This document shows positions 51,749 through 60,167 of a stretch of DNA of 64,000 bases, piece after piece; position 1 is the first letter of the stretch, and every line of letters begins with the position of its first letter. The stretch comes from Nocardia stercoris (GTDB lineage: Bacteria; Actinomycetota; Actinomycetes; Mycobacteriales; Mycobacteriaceae), in NCBI RefSeq assembly GCF_003696265.1, contig NZ_RFFH01000006.1, forward strand, positions 186,001 to 250,000, in the 5' to 3' direction. The position numbers and the translations under genes are program-made. Under the pieces are notes generated by a model. The model was not told the origin of the DNA and did not search any database. It saw nothing but the letters and a program-made list of their open reading frames with translations.

Positions 51749-52054
51749 TCAGCCCAGGTGGCCCTGGTCGGTCCGCACCCACTCCGTGGTGCCGTCGGGG
51801 TGGTGGTGGAACTCCCAGGCCGCGAAGTCGCCACCGTCGTCGACGATCGTGACGTGGTCGGCGAGACCGTCGTGGTCGAGATCGGACCACACCTCCAGCG
51901 AATGGCCGTCGTGCACGGTCTCACCGTCGGCGATGCCGGTACCGCCGATGTCCTCGTTCGGGTGGGTCAACTCCACCGCGCCCAGCCCGCTCAGGTCGGA
52001 ATGCACATCGACAGCCGGTAGGTCGAGCCCCGGAAGGCCTTCCGAAGAGAACAT
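51749..52054 (-). CDS. Small acidic protein (DUF6802-like)
   Basis: 101 residues from ATG 52054, with GGAGG ten bases upstream. The second half has an Asp/His-rich stretch (DLDHDGLADHVTIVDDGGD) like a calcium-binding or FG-GAP-type loop. The pattern recalls DUF6802 proteins of Nocardia; I hold that name loosely. The frame is open further upstream but only through the repeat region. Function unknown. Confidence 0.65.
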   Translation of the reverse strand: MFSSEGLPGLDLPAVDVHSDLSGLGAVELTHPNEDIGGTGIADGETVHDGHSLEVWSDLDHDGLADHVTIVDDGGDFAAWEFHHHPDGTTEWVRTDQGHLG

Positions 52055-52083
52055 GAACGGCTCCTCCAGACACATGATTCGGT

Positions 52084-52099
52084 TGTCACCATGGTGACA
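52084..52099. promoter_or_regulatory. Perfect 16-base palindrome in the divergent promoter
   Basis: TGTCACCA-TGGTGACA has no mismatch and no spacer. It lies 30 bases before the small acidic gene on one side and 137 bases before the first mini-ORF of the ABC-F leader on the other, so it could be an operator for either. Confidence 0.5.
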
Positions 52100-52235
52100 T
52101 CCGAACCACCGCTCGGGTAGCCAGCCCCGCACAGCCGCACCCGCCGCCGCACCTCCCCGGCGCTGCGGAGAGAATCTGGGCATGTGCATGAGAGCCGGGA
52201 ACCGGCGTGAGCGATCCGGGTGGCAGCCGGCCACC

Positions 52236-52274
52236 ATGGCGCCGGAACCGAACACCGGCGAGGTGGAGGCGTGA
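52236..52274 (+). CDS. Leader mini-ORF 0 of the ABC-F gene
   Basis: ATG 52236 opens the 12-residue peptide MAPEPNTGEVEA. Its TGA overlaps the GTG of mini-ORF 1 as GTGA. The ending EVEA is the same as in the other two mini-ORFs. Translation is inferred from layout only. Confidence 0.4.
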   Translation: MAPEPNTGEVEA

Positions 52275-52351
52275 GCGAACGTAGTGAGCGAACCGGAGAT
52301 GCAGTGCGCCGCGCGCACGCCGGAGCCGAGCGAAGCGAGGTGGAGGCGTGA
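52271..52351 (+). CDS. Leader mini-ORF 1 of the ABC-F gene
   Basis: 26 residues from GTG 52271, beginning MSERSERTGDAV and ending GAERSEVEA. Its TGA overlaps the start of mini-ORF 2 as GTGA. It is read from the first 77-base repeat. Arg, Glu and Ser make up most of the peptide. Confidence 0.45.
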   Translation: MSERSERTGDAVRRAHAGAERSEVEA

Positions 52352-52428
52352 GCGAACGTAGTGAGCGAACCGGAGATGCAGTGCGCCGCGCGCACGCCGG
52401 AGCCGAGCGAAGCGAGGTGGAGGCGTGA
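52348..52428 (+). CDS. Leader mini-ORF 2 of the ABC-F gene
   Basis: 26 residues identical to mini-ORF 1, from GTG 52348. Its TGA overlaps the ABC-F start codon as GTGA (52425-52428), so a ribosome finishing it could restart on the main gene. Confidence 0.45.
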   Translation: MSERSERTGDAVRRAHAGAERSEVEA

Positions 52429-54065
52429 GCGCGACGCTGCACGCGAAGGGTCTGGGAGCCGGGCACGCCGAGCGGACACTGTTCAGCGATCTCGACCTGG
52501 TGCTCGCGCCCGGTGACGTGATCGGCCTGGTCGGGGTCAACGGGGCCGGGAAGTCCACGCTGCTGCGGATGCTCGCCGCCCGGCGCGCCGACGAGGGCGA
52601 GATCACGCTCAGCCCGCCCGACGCCACCGTCGGCCACCTCACCCAGGAACCGGAACGGATCCCCGGCGAGACCGTGCTGGAATTCCTCGCCCGCCGCACC
52701 GGAGTCGCTGCCGCGCAACAGGAGATGGACGCCGCCGCCGAACGGCTGGCCGAGAGCACCGACGACGAGTACACCCCGGCCCTCGAGCACTGGCTGGCAC
52801 TCGGCGGCGCCGACCTGGACCAGCGGGCCGAGGAGGTCGCCGCAGACCTCGGCCTGATCGCGAGCCTGCCCGACGGTCTCGCGACCCCGATGACCGGACT
52901 GTCCGGCGGGCAGGCCGCCCGCGCCGGACTGGCCTCGGTGCTGTTGTCCCGCTTCGACATCCTGCTGCTCGACGAGCCGACCAACGACCTGGACCTCGAC
53001 GGCCTGTCCCGGCTGGAGAGCTTCGTGCGCGGCGTCCGGGCACCGCTGATGGTGATCAGCCACGACCGGGAGTTCTTGGCGCGCACCGTGAACCGGATCG
53101 TCGAACTGGATCTGGCGCAGCAGCAGGTCGGGTTGTACGACGGCGGTTACGAGTCCTACCTGGCCGAACGTGAGATCGCCCGCCGCCATGCCCGCGAGGC
53201 GTACGAGGAATTCGCCAACACCAAGGACGACCTGCAGTCCCGCGCCCAGATGCAGCGCAACTGGATGGAACACGGGGTGCGCGACGCCCGCCGCAAGGCG
53301 AAGGACTCGGACAAGATGGGCCGCAAGACCCGCGCCGAGGCGACCGAGAAGCAGGCGTCCAAGGTCCGCCAGACCCTGAAGCGGATCGAGCGCCTGGAGG
53401 TGGTCGAGGAACCACGCAAGGAGTGGGAACTGCAGATGTCGATCGCCGCCGCGCCCCGCAGCGGTTCGGTGGTCGCGACGGTGTCCGGTGCCACCGTGAC
53501 ACGCGGTGAGTTCACGCTCGGACCGGTGACCGCACAGATCGACTGGGGTGACCGCATCGTGCTGACCGGCGCGAACGGCTCCGGCAAGTCCACCCTGCTG
53601 GCCTTGCTGCTGGGCCGGGTCGCCGCCGATACCGGTACGGCCACATTGGGTTCCGGCGTCGCGGTGGGCGAGGTGGACCAGGCGCGCGGGTTGTTCCGGG
53701 GCACCGCGACCCTGACCGAGACCTTCGGTGCCGAGGTGCCGGACTGGAACGAATCGGAGGTGCGCACGCTGCTGGCCAAATTCGGTCTGCGCGGCCCACA
53801 TGTGTTGCGCCCCAACGACACCCTGTCCCCCGGTGAACGCACCCGGGCCGCGCTGGCCCTGCTGCAGGCGCGCGGGGTGAACCTGCTGGTGCTCGACGAG
53901 CCCACCAACCACCTCGACCTGCCCGCCATCGAACAGCTGGAGCAGGCCGTCGAATCCTTCGACGGCACCATGCTTCTGGTCACCCACGACCGCCGCATGC
54001 TCGACAACGTCCGCGCCACCCGCCGCTGGCACATGGACTCCGGCACACTCACCCAGAGCCTGTGA
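52425..54065 (+). CDS. ABC-F family ATP-binding protein
   Basis: 546 residues with two ABC domains and no membrane segment. First: Walker A GVNGAGKS 37-44, signature LSGGQ 159-163, Walker B ILLLDEPTNDLD near 179-190. Second: Walker A GANGSGKS 382-389, signature LSPGE, Walker B LLVLDEPTNHLD. The long linker (about 240-335) is helical and basic, as in ABC-F proteins that enter the ribosome. The family includes antibiotic-resistance ribosome protectors and translation factors; it resembles the mycobacterial Rv1473 type by size, but which subfamily is undecided. The leader carries repeated coupled mini-ORFs. Confidence 0.92.
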   Translation: MSATLHAKGLGAGHAERTLFSDLDLVLAPGDVIGLVGVNGAGKSTLLRMLAARRADEGEITLSPPDATVGHLTQEPERIPGETVLEFLARRTGVAAAQQEMDAAAERLAESTDDEYTPALEHWLALGGADLDQRAEEVAADLGLIASLPDGLATPMTGLSGGQAARAGLASVLLSRFDILLLDEPTNDLDLDGLSRLESFVRGVRAPLMVISHDREFLARTVNRIVELDLAQQQVGLYDGGYESYLAEREIARRHAREAYEEFANTKDDLQSRAQMQRNWMEHGVRDARRKAKDSDKMGRKTRAEATEKQASKVRQTLKRIERLEVVEEPRKEWELQMSIAAAPRSGSVVATVSGATVTRGEFTLGPVTAQIDWGDRIVLTGANGSGKSTLLALLLGRVAADTGTATLGSGVAVGEVDQARGLFRGTATLTETFGAEVPDWNESEVRTLLAKFGLRGPHVLRPNDTLSPGERTRAALALLQARGVNLLVLDEPTNHLDLPAIEQLEQAVESFDGTMLLVTHDRRMLDNVRATRRWHMDSGTLTQSL

Positions 54066-54120
54066 CCGCAGCCGTCGGCGCGAATCACCGCCCGCCACAG
54101 CACCGTTGATCGGAAGACCC

Positions 54121-54570
54121 GTGAACTCTGCCCGCACCGAACTCGTTCTCGGCCTCGACACGAAAGTGACGCTGCTGGTCACGGGACTGCTGTTCCTCTG
54201 GGCGTTGGCGCTCGGCGTGTGGAAGTACCGGCAGATCCGCACCAGCCCCGACGGATCCGCGCACGTCTATGTGGACATCGCCCATCGCGCGGCACTGATG
54301 TACAGCTTCGCGGGCGTGCTGCTGGCGGTGTTCGTGGCGCTGTCCGACTGGCCGACCGCGGTGAACCTCACCGCCGCCCTGATCGTGGAGGCGCTCTTCG
54401 CCGGCGCCGTCGCCCAGTACTGTCTGCACGGCCTGCGCCGCGACACCACCAACCAGTTCCACGGAACCGTCTCTCCCGCTTTACGATTCGCCATGTACGC
54501 GCTGATCGCCGGCGAGTTCGGCGGCTTCGGCGTCCCGTTCACCGGTTTCCTGCACGCCCAGTTCGGCTGA
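54121..54570 (+). CDS. Small four-helix membrane protein
   Basis: 149 residues from GTG 54121 with GGAAG four bases upstream (TTG 54106 is an alternative). Four hydrophobic helices lie near 12-32, 57-75, 78-98 and 120-142, with both termini probably inside. I do not recognise the family. It follows the ABC-F gene by 55 bases and may share its transcript. Confidence 0.65.
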   Translation: MNSARTELVLGLDTKVTLLVTGLLFLWALALGVWKYRQIRTSPDGSAHVYVDIAHRAALMYSFAGVLLAVFVALSDWPTAVNLTAALIVEALFAGAVAQYCLHGLRRDTTNQFHGTVSPALRFAMYALIAGEFGGFGVPFTGFLHAQFG

Positions 54571-54586
54571 ACCGCAGCCGATTCCG

Positions 54587-54922
54587 CTACTCGGCCTGCC
54601 ACACCGCGAGCTCGCTCCCACCCGGCTCCCGGAAATGGAACCGCCGCCCACCCGGAAAGTCGAAGGGCTCCACGGTGATCACCCCACCCGCGGCCTCCAC
54701 CTCCCGACAGGCCCGATCCAGATCATCGGTGCGCACGATCACCAGGGGTGCCCCGGCCTGCTCGGCAGTGTCCGACTGGAACCCGAGGGTGATACCCCCA
54801 CCCTGCACATCGGTGTAATCGGGACCGTACGCGGTGGACTTCCACCCGAACGCCCGCTCCATGAAGGCCGCGGACTCCGCGGCCGAACTGGACGGAAACT
54901 CCACGAAATCGATGGTGAACAT
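54587..54922 (-). CDS. VOC/glyoxalase-fold protein
   Basis: 111 residues, one complete vicinal-oxygen-chelate domain: a FTIDFVEFPSSSAAESAAFMERAFGW start and a FHFREPGGSELAVWQ end, typical of short glyoxalase/bleomycin-resistance-type proteins. The usual C-terminal metal Glu is present (GGSELAVW). Substrate unknown. Confidence 0.8.
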   Translation of the reverse strand: MFTIDFVEFPSSSAAESAAFMERAFGWKSTAYGPDYTDVQGGGITLGFQSDTAEQAGAPLVIVRTDDLDRACREVEAAGGVITVEPFDFPGGRRFHFREPGGSELAVWQAE

Positions 54923-55082
54923 CCCCGAACGCTACCGCCGCGCACCGACCCGTTCGGGATGGGCGTGCGAACAATCGCCGCCGGTCGACCCGGATGTAGG
55001 TGACTGCGCCCTGCACGACGACACTCGGACCCAGCGGCAGCGCCGAAGCGAGCGCGTCGAACAGAGGAGACGGTGGTTACCT

Positions 55083-55215
55083 TCAGCCGGTCGCACCCGC
55101 AGGCCGCGTTACCGCAACCACGGTGACGATGTCGTCAATTCCGGCAAAGTCTTTCGGGTTCGTCGTGTACAGCGGCACGTTGTTCCGTGCCGCAGTCGCA
55201 GCGAGGCCGGCCTCA
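55083..55215 (-). pseudogene. PIN-domain (VapC-type toxin) C-terminal remnant
   Basis: Read on the minus strand the frame gives AGLAATAARNNVPLYTTNPKDFAGIDDIVTVVAV and a stop at 55083. The segment PLYTTNPKDFAGI and the IVTVVAV strand are the typical end of VapC-like PIN domains. The N-terminal two thirds, including the first catalytic Asp residues, are missing because the sequence upstream belongs to the membrane protein gene that ends at 55213. No start codon or VapB antitoxin is seen. I call it a broken toxin gene. Confidence 0.65.
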
Positions 55216-56106
55216 GCCTGCGCTGATGGTGGAGATCAGTGTCCGGCCGGCGATGGATCGGGTGGTGATGATCTGGGTGAAGATGCTCGCGCGGTCCGCG
55301 GGGGGCTGCTGGGTGAGGCGGACCTCGTACTGGCCGTCGACGGCTGGGACGCGGGTGATCTGCACGCAGTAGCGGGTGCCGGCGGGGACCTTGTCGATGC
55401 CGCGCTGGATCTGGGTGGCCGGCGGGACCTGGGCGTCGTCGGCGACCACGGCGCGGGCGGCGAAGCCCGAACGCTGCACGTAGTAGGCGCGTTCGAAGGC
55501 GAGGATCGCGTCGGGGCCGGAGGTGGTGCCGCCCGGATCGGTGCCCGACACCACCTCCGGGGTGTTCTGGCTGCGGCAGTCGTCGGTGGCGATCGCGGCC
55601 GGCGCCGGGGCGGCGGAGGTCGTCGCGGCCACGCCCGCGGGGATCGGCGTGGCCCGCGGGGATGCCGCCATGGCTGGCGTCTTGTGCCGCCCGGTGTGGA
55701 TCACCGTGAGCAGCACGCTGACCACCACCACCGCGACACCGAGCATGGCCAGCACGCCGAGGATGCGATCGGATCCTCGCCGCGCGTTGCGATTTCGCGG
55801 CCGGCGCACGCGCGGCCCCGGGTTGCCGCCGGAGCGGTCGATCAGCACCGGCACCCGGACCGGTGCGTCGTCCTCGGTGGGATCGATGCGGTGACTGGTC
55901 GAGGGCCGGGGTGGCTCGGGCGGCCCGGCCGGGCGCGGATCGAGCCATTCCGCCCAGTCACCGGCGGCCGGTGCGGCGGGTGGCGGCGCGACGGGTTCTT
56001 GTCGGCGCGCCCGGCGCCCGCGCCGGCTGGGCTCGGGGATGCGCAACATGGGCAATCCGAGGTCGAACGGATTGTCCGGTGGCACTTCGGGTTCAGAGGG
56101 AGTCAT
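55213..56106 (-). CDS. Single-pass membrane protein of the T7SS-associated unit
   Basis: 297 residues from ATG 56106, overlapping the upstream stop by 14 bases. The N-terminus is Pro- and Arg-rich and cytoplasmic; one membrane helix lies near 115-135 (ILGVLAMLGVAVVVVSVLLTV); a linker leads to an external domain (about 170-297) with two cysteines and an NTF2-like look (ILAFERAYYVQRSG, then YEVRLTQQPP). Third gene after an EspC-like and a large Pro-rich gene, so it probably serves the same surface-related job. Confidence 0.7.
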   Translation of the reverse strand: MTPSEPEVPPDNPFDLGLPMLRIPEPSRRGRRARRQEPVAPPPAAPAAGDWAEWLDPRPAGPPEPPRPSTSHRIDPTEDDAPVRVPVLIDRSGGNPGPRVRRPRNRNARRGSDRILGVLAMLGVAVVVVSVLLTVIHTGRHKTPAMAASPRATPIPAGVAATTSAAPAPAAIATDDCRSQNTPEVVSGTDPGGTTSGPDAILAFERAYYVQRSGFAARAVVADDAQVPPATQIQRGIDKVPAGTRYCVQITRVPAVDGQYEVRLTQQPPADRASIFTQIITTRSIAGRTLISTISAG

Positions 56107-57601
56107 CACCGAACTCGCCGATGACGGCGGCCGGAACCAGTTCCAGCGCAGCCGGTTCGGTGACGCCGAGCTGACCACTGTCGGGCTTGGGGGCCGTCGT
56201 ACCGGGCGACGGCGTCGCGGGCAACGCCATGCCGCCGACCGGGCCGGGATCCTGATGGGCGGGCGCGGGCGCGGCGGTACCGGCGGCCGGTGGTGCGGTC
56301 GTCGCCGGGTCCGGTGCGGCGGGACCCGGATCCGGTGGGAGCACCGAATAGTTCGGCGTACTGGGCACACTCGGCCCCGCCGGTGCCGGAGTGCTGCCGA
56401 GCCCGGGGAAGGTCGTGCCGGTCGACGGCGGCGCACTCACCGAGGGCGCCGGCGTGGACAGCGAGGGTACCGGGGTAGAACCGGAGGGGGCCGGCGTCGA
56501 CAGGCCCGGGAACAATGTGCCGGTACCGGACGGCGCGCCCGGGATCGCGACCCCGGTCTGTTCGGTGCCCGTCCCGGACGTGGTCCCACCGGTCTCGGTC
56601 GAGGCGGTCCCGTTCGGCTGCGGCAGGTGCAGCAGTTCCGGCACCACGGTCTCCGCCTCGGTGGCGACCGAATCGATAAGGTGCGTACCGAGTTCGGCGA
56701 TCTTGTCGATCAGATGGGTACCGATATCGACCCCGGCGTTGATGGCCGAGGTGCCCAATTGCACTCCCGCGCTGATCAACTGCTGTTGCAGCTGCAACTG
56801 GGCCGCCTGCGCCGGATCGGCCGGCACCGCACCGGTGGCCGTCGCGGCAGGCACCACCGACTGATCCCCGGACCGGTTCGCGCTCGCCGGCGCGGCCCCG
56901 GTGTTCGGCGCCGGATCCGGCCCGCCGTACTGGGTGGAATTCGCCGGATCGGTTGCCCCGTACTGGTTCACGCCCGTCTGGTTCGACCCGTCGTACGGCG
57001 CCGACACCCCCTGCACGACCGTCATCGGGCCGATGTCGGAGAGCCGCTGGGTGTGGTCGGCCATCTCGGTCTGCGCGGTGGTGACGGCGGTGATCGCGTC
57101 ACGCAAGGCTTGTGCGGCCCGGTTGATCAGCGCATCGGTATCGGGTGCCGCGGTGGCACCGGCCAGGATGGTCTTCGCGTCGGCCCGGAAGTTCGCGATA
57201 ATCCGGTCCACCTGGGTGGCGGCGCGGGCGGAGGTGTTCTGCGCGTCGGCCAGCACCCCGAGATAGGCCGGCCCGCGGTCGGTGATGTCGCCGAGCTGAG
57301 TCTGCGTGGTGCGCAACGCCGGAACCGCCGCCTGCGCGCCCGGACCCGACCAACTCGATTCGAGCGTGTACACCCCGTCGCGGTGCTGGGATTCGGCATC
57401 GGCGTTGTGCGAGGAGGCACTGGTGAGCGCGGTGGTGATGACCGGATTCGGCGCGGGCCGCCCGCTGCCCAGCGCGGAACGCAAGGCCAGCAACGGTTTC
57501 ACCAGCGCCGCCACGATCGGCGGATCCATGGTGCCGAAATGCCCGGTCGCTACCGAGGTTTGCGCGGCGGGCTGGACCGGGCGCGGTTTCAACAGCCTCA
57601 C
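56093..57601 (-). CDS. Large Pro/Ala-rich T7SS-associated protein (Rv3439c-like position)
   Basis: 502 residues from GTG 57601, overlapping the upstream stop as GTGA. Residues 1-200 are long helices with a YTLESSWSGPGAQAAV segment like WXG-type helical hairpins; another helical part lies at about 270-325; the rest is Pro/Thr/Ser/Gly-rich and disordered. There is no signal peptide. The layout recalls EspB/PPE-like substrates or their chaperones. The position between glmM and glmS matches Rv3439c, which is itself uncharacterised. Confidence 0.65.
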   Translation of the reverse strand: MRLLKPRPVQPAAQTSVATGHFGTMDPPIVAALVKPLLALRSALGSGRPAPNPVITTALTSASSHNADAESQHRDGVYTLESSWSGPGAQAAVPALRTTQTQLGDITDRGPAYLGVLADAQNTSARAATQVDRIIANFRADAKTILAGATAAPDTDALINRAAQALRDAITAVTTAQTEMADHTQRLSDIGPMTVVQGVSAPYDGSNQTGVNQYGATDPANSTQYGGPDPAPNTGAAPASANRSGDQSVVPAATATGAVPADPAQAAQLQLQQQLISAGVQLGTSAINAGVDIGTHLIDKIAELGTHLIDSVATEAETVVPELLHLPQPNGTASTETGGTTSGTGTEQTGVAIPGAPSGTGTLFPGLSTPAPSGSTPVPSLSTPAPSVSAPPSTGTTFPGLGSTPAPAGPSVPSTPNYSVLPPDPGPAAPDPATTAPPAAGTAAPAPAHQDPGPVGGMALPATPSPGTTAPKPDSGQLGVTEPAALELVPAAVIGEFGDDSL

Positions 57602-57918
57602 AGCTGCTCACCGACTCCGCGCAGCGCGGCGGCGGACGCGGCGTCGGTCGCCTGCTGCTCGCCGGAATACCCTTGCAGCACAGCACCATACGTGGCCACC
57701 AGCTGCCCGGCGGTGGCCATCGCCGCGGCGTGCGTGCCGACCGCCTCGGTGAACCGGGCCGCGAACTCGGCCCCGATCAGGCCCAGATCGTCGGCCAGCA
57801 CCTGGGGCTGCACGGCCTCGGCGGCGGCCGACGACGCCGACGCCAGTTGTTGCGACACCGTCTGTGCGAGTGCGGTATAGGTGGCCATGGCCACCGGATC
57901 GAGTCTCAGCGCGTCCAT
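57598..57918 (-). CDS. EspC-like type VII secretion target (Rv3440c-like position)
   Basis: 106 residues from ATG 57918 with a GAGGGGGAA sequence just upstream; an upstream extension without such a site is possible. Two Ala-rich helices form the hairpin expected of ESX substrates of the EspC (T7SS_ESX_EspC) family: MDALRLDPVAMATYTALAQ then a long helix 62-90. No signal peptide. It heads the three-gene unit upstream of glmS and downstream of glmM. Confidence 0.7.
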   Translation of the reverse strand: MDALRLDPVAMATYTALAQTVSQQLASASSAAAEAVQPQVLADDLGLIGAEFAARFTEAVGTHAAAMATAGQLVATYGAVLQGYSGEQQATDAASAAALRGVGEQL

Positions 57919-58046
57919 CAGTTCCCCCTCGCGGGACAGCCTCACAGCGACCGAATACGTCTCCACCATAACCCGCACAAGGGACAGATGCGGCGGGACA
58001 CCGGATCCCGCACCGTCCCAGCCGAATCCGGTCCGGCGAACGAAGA

Positions 58047-59414
58047 TCAGACCGAGGCGACGAGTTTCGCGAGGTCGTCGGCGATCCGGTGTGCGCGGTC
58101 GGCGTCGGTGGCCTCCACCATGACCCGCACCAGCTGCTCGGTTCCACTGGGCCGCAACAGGATCCGGCCGGTGTCGCCCAGCTCGCGCTCGGCCTCGGCG
58201 ACCGCCTGCCGGACGTCGACGGCAGCGGCCACCGCCGCCTTGTCGGCGACCGGAACGTTGACCAGCACCTGCGGCACCGTCTGCAACACACTCGCCAGAT
58301 CGGCCAGGGTGCGGCCGGTGTCGGCCATCCGCGCCATCAGTTCGAGCCCGGTCAGCACGCCGTCACCGGTGGTGCCGTACTTCGGGAAGATCACATGCCC
58401 GGATTGTTCACCGCCCAAGCTGAATCCACCGCGCCGCAGTTCCTCGAGCACATAGCGGTCGCCGACAGCGGTGGTGCGCAACTCGATTCCGGCCTCGCGC
58501 ATGGCGATGTGCAGGCCCAGATTGCTCATGACGGTGGCGACCAGTGTGTTGTGCGCCAGATCGCCGGTCTTCTGCATGCCGAGCGCCAGGATCGCCAGGA
58601 TCGCGTCCCCGTCGACGACCGCGCCGTTCGCGTCGACCGCCAGGCAGCGGTCGGCGTCCCCGTCGTGCGCGAGCCCGAGGTCCGCGCCGTGTTCGAGAAC
58701 CGCGCGCTGCACCTGCTCGAGATGCGTGGATCCGCAGCCGTCGTTGATGTTGAGCCCGTTGGGCGCGGCATTGATCGCGATGACCCGCGCGCCCGCCTCC
58801 TGGTAGGCCGCCGGGCCGACGTCGGAGGCGGCGCCGTGCGCGCAGTCCACGACCACGGTGAGCCCGGTCAGGTCCTGCCCGGCCGCCTCGACCAGGTGCT
58901 CGACATAGCGTTCGTGGGTGCCGGCGAGACTGTAGAGGTCCTCGACCTGGCCGTCCGCGCCGGACTGGCTCAGCACCCGGCCGATACCGGCACCGGTCGG
59001 GCGGGTGAAGGAACCCGCGCGGACCAGTTCCTCGATCCGGTCCTCGATCGCGTCGTCGAGTTTGTGCCCACCGGCGGCGAAGATCTTGATCCCGTTGTCG
59101 GGCATGGGATTGTGCGAGGCGGAGATCATCACGCCCAGGCACGCGTCGTAGGCGGCGGTCAGGTAGGCCACGGCCGGGGTCGGCAGCACGCCCACCGAGA
59201 GCACGTCGACGCCGGCCGAGGTGAGACCCGCGGTCACCGCGGCCTCCAGCATCTCGCCACTGGCGCGCGGGTCGCGGCCGACGACCGCCACCGCGCGGCT
59301 CTTGCCGCGACTCAGGACCTGTGCGGCCGCCGCCGAAACCTGTAGTGCCAGTTCCGGACTCAACGTCCCATTGGCAAGGCCACGGACCCCGTCGGTGCCG
59401 AACAACCGTCCCAT
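58047..59414 (-). CDS. glmM: Phosphoglucosamine mutase
   Basis: 455 residues from ATG 59414. Active-site phosphoserine Ser100 in ISASHNP, metal loop DGDADRCLA, and the C-terminal phosphate site RPSGTEQLVRVMVE. It converts glucosamine-6-P to glucosamine-1-P, following GlmS on the way to UDP-GlcNAc. The GAGGGG sequence before the start supports this ATG; an in-frame ATG five codons earlier (59429) is possible. Confidence 0.97.
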   Translation of the reverse strand: MGRLFGTDGVRGLANGTLSPELALQVSAAAAQVLSRGKSRAVAVVGRDPRASGEMLEAAVTAGLTSAGVDVLSVGVLPTPAVAYLTAAYDACLGVMISASHNPMPDNGIKIFAAGGHKLDDAIEDRIEELVRAGSFTRPTGAGIGRVLSQSGADGQVEDLYSLAGTHERYVEHLVEAAGQDLTGLTVVVDCAHGAASDVGPAAYQEAGARVIAINAAPNGLNINDGCGSTHLEQVQRAVLEHGADLGLAHDGDADRCLAVDANGAVVDGDAILAILALGMQKTGDLAHNTLVATVMSNLGLHIAMREAGIELRTTAVGDRYVLEELRRGGFSLGGEQSGHVIFPKYGTTGDGVLTGLELMARMADTGRTLADLASVLQTVPQVLVNVPVADKAAVAAAVDVRQAVAEAERELGDTGRILLRPSGTEQLVRVMVEATDADRAHRIADDLAKLVASV

Positions 59415-59648
59415 ACTCTCGCCCCTCATAGGTTCATCTGCGAAGTTTCGGACCGAGGCCGCGCGGACACATCCGGCGTACCCCCGGACGCACCCGGCGA
59501 AACCACCGACAACCACCTCGTCCTTACAGCACGAAAGCAGGCGTCCCGGTCCGAAAACGAACGGGAGCGCCTGCTCTCGTACAGGTGCCGGTACGACCGT
59601 ACCCTGTCCCCCGTGGAGGCAGGAAGGGCACGGTCGCACCCGCGAACA

Positions 59649-60167
59649 TCAGCGCTTCGAGTACTGCGGCGCCTTACGGGCCTTCTTCAGACCGTACTTC
59701 TTACGCTCGGTGGCACGCGGGTCACGCGTCAGGAAGCCGGCCCGCTTCAGGGCGGGGCGGTCGTCCGGGGTGACCTCGATCAGCGCCCGGGCGATGGCCA
59801 GGCGCAGCGCGCCGGCCTGACCCGAGGGGCCACCACCGACCAGGCGAGCGTGGATGTCGAAGGTCTCGACGCGCTCGACGGTCACCAGCGGGGACTTGAC
59901 CAGCTGCTGGTGCACCTTGTTCGGGAAGTAGTCCTCGAGGGTGCGGCCGTTGAGGGTGAAGTTGCCCGAACCCGGCACGAGGCGGACGCGCACGACCGCT
60001 TCCTTACGACGACCGACGGTCTGCACCGGGCGGTCGATCAGGATCGGCTCGGCGGCGAAGGAAGCCTCGGCCTCGTAGCTGTAGTCCTCGTCGACGACCT
60101 CGGCAGCGGCGTCCTCGACGACAGCGTCCTCGACGAACTCTTCGGTGTATTCCTCAGGAGCGGTCAC
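59649..60167 (-). CDS. rpsI: Ribosomal protein S9
   Basis: 172 residues from GTG 60167, overlapping the rplM stop as GTGA. The S9 core starts near residue 45 (VQTVGRRKEAVVRVRLVPG) and ends in the invariant KAPQYSKR tail that reaches the P-site tRNA. The first ~45 residues form a strongly acidic extension, longer than in E. coli S9 but known in actinobacteria. Confidence 0.97.
   Translation of the reverse strand: MTAPEEYTEEFVEDAVVEDAAAEVVDEDYSYEAEASFAAEPILIDRPVQTVGRRKEAVVRVRLVPGSGNFTLNGRTLEDYFPNKVHQQLVKSPLVTVERVETFDIHARLVGGGPSGQAGALRLAIARALIEVTPDDRPALKRAGFLTRDPRATERKKYGLKKARKAPQYSKR

Larger units (their letters stand above)
52261..52431 (+). repeat. 77-bp tandem repeat, two perfect copies plus a partial third
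   Basis: Copy 1 is 52261-52337, copy 2 is 52338-52414 (identical), and a 17-base third start (52415-52431) runs into the ABC-F gene. Each copy begins with AGGTGGAGGCGTGAGC, i.e. a ribosome binding site and a GTG start; the partial third supplies the ribosome site and start codon of the ABC-F gene itself. Confidence 0.95.

Noticed and set aside
51749..53086. A 445-residue minus-strand frame across the ABC-F start and repeats
   Set aside because: Most of it is the antisense of the ABC-F gene and of the 77-bp repeats; only the 101-residue C-terminal part has a ribosome site and protein-like composition.
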